DNA from: JBGPOS01 sp041488155
Lineage (GTDB): Bacteria; Chloroflexota; Dehalococcoidia; Tepidiformales; Tepidiformaceae
Assembly: GCA_041488155.1 (NCBI GenBank)
Contig: JBGPOS010000090.1
Coordinates: 1 to 11,014, forward strand
Length of the DNA stretch: 11,014 bases
Direction: 5' to 3'
A model generated the notes under the pieces. It worked only from the letters and a program-made list of their open reading frames with translations, was not told the DNA's origin and made no database searches. Shown here piece after piece: positions 7,203-11,014 of this stretch. Numbering within the stretch: position 1 is the first letter of the stretch; every line of letters begins with the position of its first letter. A program made the position numbers and the translations under genes.

Positions 7203-7868
7203 ATGAGTGGCCAATACCTGTTCCCGGACTATCGCTCCACCGTGCTCCGAGCACCGAGTCGCCCGCTCATTCCCCTCAAACACACGCTTTCCGAAATGAC
7301 CGGTCCGCTGTTCGGGCCGGAGGTGATCGGGCCGGTCGACCACGACCTCACCCGCCAGCACCAGGGAGAGCCGCTCGGGCAGCGGATCATTGTGTCCGGC
7401 TGCGTGTTGGATGCCGGCGGGCGCCCGGTTCCCCGGACGCTGGTCGAGCTTTGGCAGGCCAATGCCGCCGGCCGCTACGCACACCCCGAGGATCAACACA
7501 TCGCCCCACTCGACCCCAACTTCACCGGCGGCGGCCGGTGCCTCACCGACGACGAAGGCACCTATCGCTTCGTCACGATTCAGCCCGGCGCCTACCCCTG
7601 GCAGAACCACCCGAACGCCTGGCGGCCCGCCCACATCCATTTCTCCCTGTTCGGCCCCGCCTACGCGACCCGGCTCATCACCCAGATGTACTTCCCGGGA
7701 GATCCGCTCCTTCCTTTCGACCCCATCCTTCAGTCCGTACCCGACCCCGCCGCCCGGCAACGGCTCGTTTCGAAGTTCGATTTCGATCTTGCGGAGCCCG
7801 GATGGGCGCTCGGCTACCGGTTCGACATCGTGCTGGGCGGCGCCAGTGCGACCCCGTTGGAGACCTAA
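7203..7868 (+). CDS. pcaH: Protocatechuate 3,4-dioxygenase beta subunit (PcaH)
   Basis: The iron-bearing subunit of the intradiol dioxygenase that cleaves protocatechuate to 3-carboxy-cis,cis-muconate. The 221 residues show the N-terminal YRST segment, LVELWQANAAGRY, the APLDPNF and GRCLTDDEG stretches, and WRPAHIHF. The expected non-haem Fe(III) ligands are Tyr92, Tyr131, His144 and His146. Their spacing (39, 13, 2) equals that of Tyr408, Tyr447, His460 and His462 in the Pseudomonas putida enzyme, and Arg141 matches Arg457 there. All active-site residues are present, so the enzyme should be functional. ATG 7203 has AGGA 6 nt upstream and gives the normal N-terminus; the upstream in-frame extension has no family resemblance. 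pcaG begins 1 nt after the stop. The product needs PcaG to form the alpha-beta protomer. Confidence 0.96.
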   Translation: MSGQYLFPDYRSTVLRAPSRPLIPLKHTLSEMTGPLFGPEVIGPVDHDLTRQHQGEPLGQRIIVSGCVLDAGGRPVPRTLVELWQANAAGRYAHPEDQHIAPLDPNFTGGGRCLTDDEGTYRFVTIQPGAYPWQNHPNAWRPAHIHFSLFGPAYATRLITQMYFPGDPLLPFDPILQSVPDPAARQRLVSKFDFDLAEPGWALGYRFDIVLGGASATPLET

Positions 7869-7869
7869 C

Positions 7870-8433
7870 GTGTCCGGCCAGGAAACGCCCTCGCAGACGA
7901 TCGGCCCCTTCTTCGCCATCCTCCTGCCGCTCGGCACGAACGAGCTTGTCCGGGCCGCCAACTCGGGAGCGCTGAGCATCGAGGGCCAGGTGTTCGACGT
8001 CCACCGAGACCCGGTCAAAGACGAGCTCGTCGAGATCTCGCAGGCCAACCGGGCGGGCCGTTACGACCACCCCGCGGACGACCGTGGCCTTCCGATCGAC
8101 CCCGCGTTCACCGGATTTGGGCGTTGCAGCACCGACCAGCACGGCCGGTTCCGCTTTGTCACCGTCAAGCCTGGCCCCGTGCCGATAGCCGAGGACGAGC
8201 TCCAGGCGCCCCATATCAACGTATCGGTGTTCGCGCGCGGCCTCCTCGATCGCGTGGTCACGCGGATCTACTTCCCCGACGAAGCCGAGGCCAACGCGTG
8301 GGACCCAGTCCTCACGTCGATTGAGGATCCGCTTGTCCGGGCCACTCTGGTCGCGGCTGACGAGGGGGCCCGGCGCCTGCGATTCGACGTCCACCTGCAG
8401 GGCGAACGGGAGACAGCCTTCTTTGCCGTCTAG
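7870..8433 (+). CDS. pcaG: Protocatechuate 3,4-dioxygenase alpha subunit (PcaG)
   Basis: The partner of PcaH, 187 residues with the same beta-sandwich fold but without iron. It starts GQETPSQTIGPFF, the usual PcaG N-terminus, and contains EISQANRAGRYDHP and QAPHINVSVFARGLL. The segment PGPVPIAED stands where PcaH has its second Tyr ligand, and the HxH pair of PcaH is replaced by HIN, so it cannot bind iron like PcaH; this is normal for alpha subunits. The start is GTG at 7870, 1 nt after the pcaH stop, with GGAG 7 nt upstream inside pcaH, which points to coupled translation and equal output of the two subunits. Its last codons probably overlap the pcaB start. Confidence 0.95.
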   Translation: MSGQETPSQTIGPFFAILLPLGTNELVRAANSGALSIEGQVFDVHRDPVKDELVEISQANRAGRYDHPADDRGLPIDPAFTGFGRCSTDQHGRFRFVTVKPGPVPIAEDELQAPHINVSVFARGLLDRVVTRIYFPDEAEANAWDPVLTSIEDPLVRATLVAADEGARRLRFDVHLQGERETAFFAV

Positions 8434-9769
8434 AGGGCTCTTTGCGCCGATGTTCACTTCGGAGTCCATGCAGGCCGCCGTCTCGGACGAATCCTGGCTG
8501 CGGGCCATGCTCGATGTCGAAGCGGCGCTCGCTCGGGCGCAGGCCCGGGCCGGGGTCATCCCTGGGGAAGCGGCGGAAGCTATCACCGCGTATTGCGCCA
8601 CGGGACGGTTCGACCTCGACCAGCTCGGGCAGGCGGCAATTGCGGCTGGCAATCCTGTGATCCCCCTGATCGAAGCGCTAAAAGCTGTTGTCCCAAGCGA
8701 GGCCGCCGGGCACGTCCACCGGGGCGCCACCAGCCAGGACATCCTCGACACCGCCACCATGTTCATCGTCCGGCGGGGACTCGAGCTCATCCAAGCGGAC
8801 CTCGATGGGGTCGCCGCGGCCTGCGCAGGCCTCGCGGAAACGCACCGTTCCACCATGATGCCCGGGCGAACGCTGCTCCAGCAGGCCATCCCGATCACGT
8901 TCGGCTTGAAAGCCGCGGGGTGGCTGACGGCCGTGCTGGAAGTGCAAGCGAGCCTCGTCGACATCCGCGGCCGCCGGCTCGCAGTGCAACTGGGTGGGGC
9001 CGCGGGCTCGCTCGCATCCTTCGGCGCCTCGGGAATCGACATCATCCGCTACTTTGCCGAAGAACTCTCGTTGGCCGAGCCCGTGATGCCATGGCACACG
9101 AACCGCACGCGCATCGCTGAAGTCGCCGCTGCGCTCGCGATTACTGCGGGCGCGGCAGGAAAGATTGCGCTCGACGTCAGCCTCCTCATGCAGACCGAGA
9201 TTGCGGAGGTCGCCGAACGGCCAGCGACTGGACGGGGGCGGTCATCTGCGATGCCGCAGAAGCGCAACCCCGTGGCCGCCGTCGCTGTTAACGCCGCGGT
9301 CCGGCGGGCGCAAGCGCTGGCCGGGGTGATCTTCACGTCCATGGCCCAGGAACACGAGCGGGCTGCGGGCGCCTGGCAGGCCGAGTGGCAGACGATGTCG
9401 GAGCTGCTGGCCCTGACCGGGGGCGCGGTGTCCCGGGTCCGCGAGATCCTCGAAGGACTGGAAGTCGACCCGGCCCGGATGCGAGCGAACCTCTTCGCCG
9501 ACGGAGGGCTGGCGATGGCCGAACAGGTAGTTACGGCCCTGACCGGGAGGATCGACAGTTCCGAAGCGCGAGAGCTTGTGGAAAGCGCCGCCGACCTCGC
9601 TCGCGCGAGAGGGCTCACGCTCCGCGATGCCCTCCACCAGGACGCGTCGCTAGTCGCCATCGTTTCGGCTGCCGAGCTGGACGGGATTCTTGAACCGTCA
9701 AACTACACAGGTTCCTCCGGTGCGTTCATCGACCGCGCGACCGCGGCCTACCGCAACCGCCAATCGTGA
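8423..9769 (+). CDS. pcaB: 3-carboxy-cis,cis-muconate cycloisomerase (PcaB)
   Basis: A member of the fumarase/aspartase superfamily that cyclises 3-carboxy-cis,cis-muconate to 4-carboxymuconolactone. It has HRGATSQDILDTA in the first conserved region, the flexible signature loop SSAMPQKRNP (274-283 counted from the TTG start), and LDVEAALARAQ near the N-terminus, typical of bacterial PcaB. The length of 448 residues from TTG 8423 is close to the 450 of the Pseudomonas enzyme. I prefer this TTG because it restores the conserved LF-x-P-x-F segment before the SD motif of the family; GGGAG lies 10 nt upstream. The alternative ATG 8450 (439 residues) would cut that segment. With the TTG start the gene overlaps pcaG by 11 bp, so pcaHGB forms one translationally linked operon. 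Confidence 0.94.
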   Translation: MPSRGLFAPMFTSESMQAAVSDESWLRAMLDVEAALARAQARAGVIPGEAAEAITAYCATGRFDLDQLGQAAIAAGNPVIPLIEALKAVVPSEAAGHVHRGATSQDILDTATMFIVRRGLELIQADLDGVAAACAGLAETHRSTMMPGRTLLQQAIPITFGLKAAGWLTAVLEVQASLVDIRGRRLAVQLGGAAGSLASFGASGIDIIRYFAEELSLAEPVMPWHTNRTRIAEVAAALAITAGAAGKIALDVSLLMQTEIAEVAERPATGRGRSSAMPQKRNPVAAVAVNAAVRRAQALAGVIFTSMAQEHERAAGAWQAEWQTMSELLALTGGAVSRVREILEGLEVDPARMRANLFADGGLAMAEQVVTALTGRIDSSEARELVESAADLARARGLTLRDALHQDASLVAIVSAAELDGILEPSNYTGSSGAFIDRATAAYRNRQS

Positions 9770-9800
9770 CACTCGCTTCGCGGACGGCGTCCCCGATCGT

Positions 9801-9829
9801 TTTACGCGCGGCGGGAGACACTCTAGAGT
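9801..9829 (+). promoter_or_regulatory. Candidate promoter with palindromic -10 region
   Basis: TTTACG (9801-9806) and TAGAGT (9824-9829) are separated by 17 bp, each matching the sigma-70 consensus at 4 of 6 positions. The -10 box lies inside the perfect 10-bp palindrome ACTCTAGAGT (9820-9829), a likely operator position. Transcription would begin near 9836, leaving a leader of about 57 nt for the carboxyltransferase gene, which may therefore be separately controlled from pcaHGB. Confidence 0.4.
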
Positions 9830-9830
9830 T

Positions 9831-9847
9831 CGAGACCTACGAGACCT
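9831..9847 (+). repeat. Tandem CGAGACCT repeat
   Basis: CGAGACCT occurs at 9831-9838 and again at 9840-9847, a 9-bp period, just downstream of the candidate -10 box and within the expected leader of the carboxyltransferase mRNA. It may be a regulator site or a small chance duplication. No other structure stands out in the 123-bp gap 9770-9892. Confidence 0.5.
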
Positions 9848-9892
9848 GCTGGGGCGCGAAGCTGCTCTCCCCTCGATAGAAGGACGCAATGC

Positions 9893-11014
9893 ATGTCGTG
9901 GCAACCTGAAGTCGATGAGCTCGAACGGCGCCGGGAGCTCGCCCGACGCATGGGCGGGCCAGAGGGCGTAGCCCGGCAGCATTCACAGGGCAAGCTCACG
10001 GTTCGCGAACGCGTCCAGGCTCTCGCCGACGCGGGCAGCTTCCGCGAGTTCATGGGGCTGGCTGGTCAGGCCACCTACGAAGGCCCAGAGCTGGTCGACT
10101 TCCGGCCGAAGGCTTCGGTCGAGGGCTTCTGCACCCTCGAGGGCCGGAAGGTCATCGTCAGCGGAGGCGATTTCACGGTACGGGGCGGCTCAGGGGGTGG
10201 CCACACGGGCGGCCTCGGCAGTGAACTGCCATCAAACCGGCGGGCGCTCGAATGGCGGGTTCCCTACATTCGCCTGCTCGATGCGGCGGGCGGCAGCGTG
10301 CGCAGCTTCGAAGAGATGGGCCGCACCTACCTCCCCGACGGCAACACGATGTCGGCGCCGGACGTTCAACTTCTGCGAGCAGTGCCGGTCGTGTCGGCTG
10401 TACTCGGCTCGGTCGCCGGCCTTCCGGCGGTCAACGCGTGCATGGCGCATTTCAGCCTGATGGTGAAAGGCACGAGCCAACTCTTCCCCGGCGGACCTCC
10501 CGTCGTCAAAGCCGCGTTGGGCTACGACGTGACGAAGGAGGAGCTCGGGGGCGAGCAGATGCATGCCCGCCTGAGCGGGGTGATCGACAACCTCGCCGAG
10601 ACCGAGATAGAAGCCTTCGACATGATCCGCCGCTTCTTGAGCTACCTGCCGTCGAACGTCTGGGAGCTCCCGCCGCGAGCTCCTTGCGTCGACGATCGGA
10701 CCCGCCGCGACGAATCCCTCCTTTCCGTGATCCCGCGCGACCGGAGACGAGCTTACGACGCGCACAAGATCGTGAACGCCGTCGTCGACCAGGGATCGCT
10801 GTTCGAGATCGCCCCACTCTACGGCCGGGCTCGCATCACGGGCCTGGCGCGGATAGACGGCTACCCCGTCGGGGTGATGGCGAACAACCCGATGTTCGGA
10901 GCAGCGACCGACGTCGCCGCCGGAGAGAAGGTGATCCGGCTGATCCAGCTCTGCGACACCTTCCACCTGCCGCTGATCTCGTTCGCAGACGAACCGGGGT
11001 TTATGGTCGGCCTC
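9893..11014 (+). CDS. Acyl-CoA carboxylase carboxyltransferase (beta) subunit, 3'-partial
   Basis: The carboxyltransferase component of a biotin-dependent acyl-CoA carboxylase, which moves CO2 from carboxybiotin to an acyl-CoA alpha carbon. 374 codons are present; such subunits usually have about 510-540 residues. The N-terminus has GGPEGVARQHSQGKLTVRERV, the usual opening of PccB/AccD-type proteins. A glycine-rich loop follows (GGSGGGHTGG, 98-107), and the second half-domain begins around ARITGLARIDGYPVG with NNPMFGAA and DEPGF (366-370). The start ATG 9893 has GAAGGA 8 nt upstream; another ATG at 9889 is out of frame. The protein lacks a biotin carboxylase and carrier, so it needs a partner, which may lie beyond the right edge or be the single-chain enzyme at the left edge. 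It is clearly different from the carboxyltransferase domain there. The substrate is unknown; propionyl- or methylcrotonyl-type CoA esters are possibilities by family only. Confidence 0.93.
   Translation, partial: MSWQPEVDELERRRELARRMGGPEGVARQHSQGKLTVRERVQALADAGSFREFMGLAGQATYEGPELVDFRPKASVEGFCTLEGRKVIVSGGDFTVRGGSGGGHTGGLGSELPSNRRALEWRVPYIRLLDAAGGSVRSFEEMGRTYLPDGNTMSAPDVQLLRAVPVVSAVLGSVAGLPAVNACMAHFSLMVKGTSQLFPGGPPVVKAALGYDVTKEELGGEQMHARLSGVIDNLAETEIEAFDMIRRFLSYLPSNVWELPPRAPCVDDRTRRDESLLSVIPRDRRRAYDAHKIVNAVVDQGSLFEIAPLYGRARITGLARIDGYPVGVMANNPMFGAATDVAAGEKVIRLIQLCDTFHLPLISFADEPGFMVGL

Noticed and set aside
7013..7975. 320-codon plus-strand frame overlapping pcaH
   Set aside because: It is an out-of-frame, Arg/Pro-rich shadow of pcaH.
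7080..8048. 322-codon open frame on the minus strand
   Set aside because: It is antisense to pcaH and pcaG and has no recognisable domain.
7678..9045. 455-codon open frame on the minus strand
   Set aside because: It is antisense to pcaH, pcaG and pcaB, all of which have intact catalytic or structural motifs; the minus translation is compositionally biased.
9782..9803. Possible rho-independent terminator after pcaB (GGAC-GGC-GTCC then TTTT)
   Set aside because: The stem is only 4 bp and lies 7 nt from a 4-T run, which is too weak; the T run fits better as part of the candidate -35.
10665..10674. GGGAGCTCCC palindrome in the carboxyltransferase gene
   Set aside because: It is short, inside coding sequence, and expected by chance in GC-rich DNA.
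10232..10966. 244-codon minus-strand frame
   Set aside because: It is antisense to the carboxyltransferase, which reads through with clear family motifs.

Overview
This is a GC-rich (about two-thirds G+C by eye), densely coding stretch of a bacterial chromosome. ATG, GTG and probably TTG starts, good purine-rich ribosome binding sites, a possible leaderless gene with a TANNNT -10 box, and a single-chain biotin carboxylase all fit an actinobacterium-like soil organism. The sequence alone does not fix the phylum. I see no mobile element, tRNA, rRNA or CRISPR.

Layout, left to right. (1) Positions 1-2538, minus strand: the first 846 codons of a single-polypeptide acyl-CoA carboxylase (biotin carboxylase, biotin carrier, start of carboxyltransferase), running off the left edge. 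(2) A 174-bp divergent region. (3) 2713-5199, plus: a family 3 glycoside hydrolase with a PA14 insert, a beta-glucosidase type. (4) 27 bp later, 5227-6414, plus: pobA, 4-hydroxybenzoate 3-monooxygenase. (5) 6390-6959, minus: a cysteine-free carboxymuconolactone-decarboxylase-family protein that overlaps the 3' end of pobA tail to tail. (6) A 243-bp divergent region holding a perfect 12-bp inverted repeat. (7) 7203-9769, plus: pcaH, pcaG and pcaB in a tight operon. (8) A 123-bp gap with a plausible promoter and palindrome. (9) 9893-11014, plus: the first 374 codons of a separate carboxyltransferase (acyl-CoA carboxylase beta-type), running off the right edge.

The core is the upper protocatechuate branch of the beta-ketoadipate pathway. 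PobA hydroxylates 4-hydroxybenzoate to protocatechuate, PcaHG opens the ring between the two hydroxyls to give 3-carboxy-cis,cis-muconate, and PcaB cyclises that to 4-carboxymuconolactone. The next step (PcaC) could in principle be done by the CMD-family protein, but that protein does not look like a canonical PcaC. PcaD, PcaIJ, PcaF, a transporter and a regulator are absent from the window. The beta-glucosidase gene sits just before pobA in what looks like one transcript, which suggests that the entry substrate is a plant phenolic glucoside whose aglycone feeds PobA. Two different biotin-dependent carboxyltransferases flank the aromatic cluster. Their substrates are unknown and their link to the pathway is only positional.

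The most useful leads are the glycosidase-pobA coupling, the 12-bp inverted repeat that covers the start region of the CMD gene, a 26-bp perfect palindrome inside the carboxylase gene, and a Met where the reference PobA has a substrate-binding Ser. I did not find a wholly unknown system.
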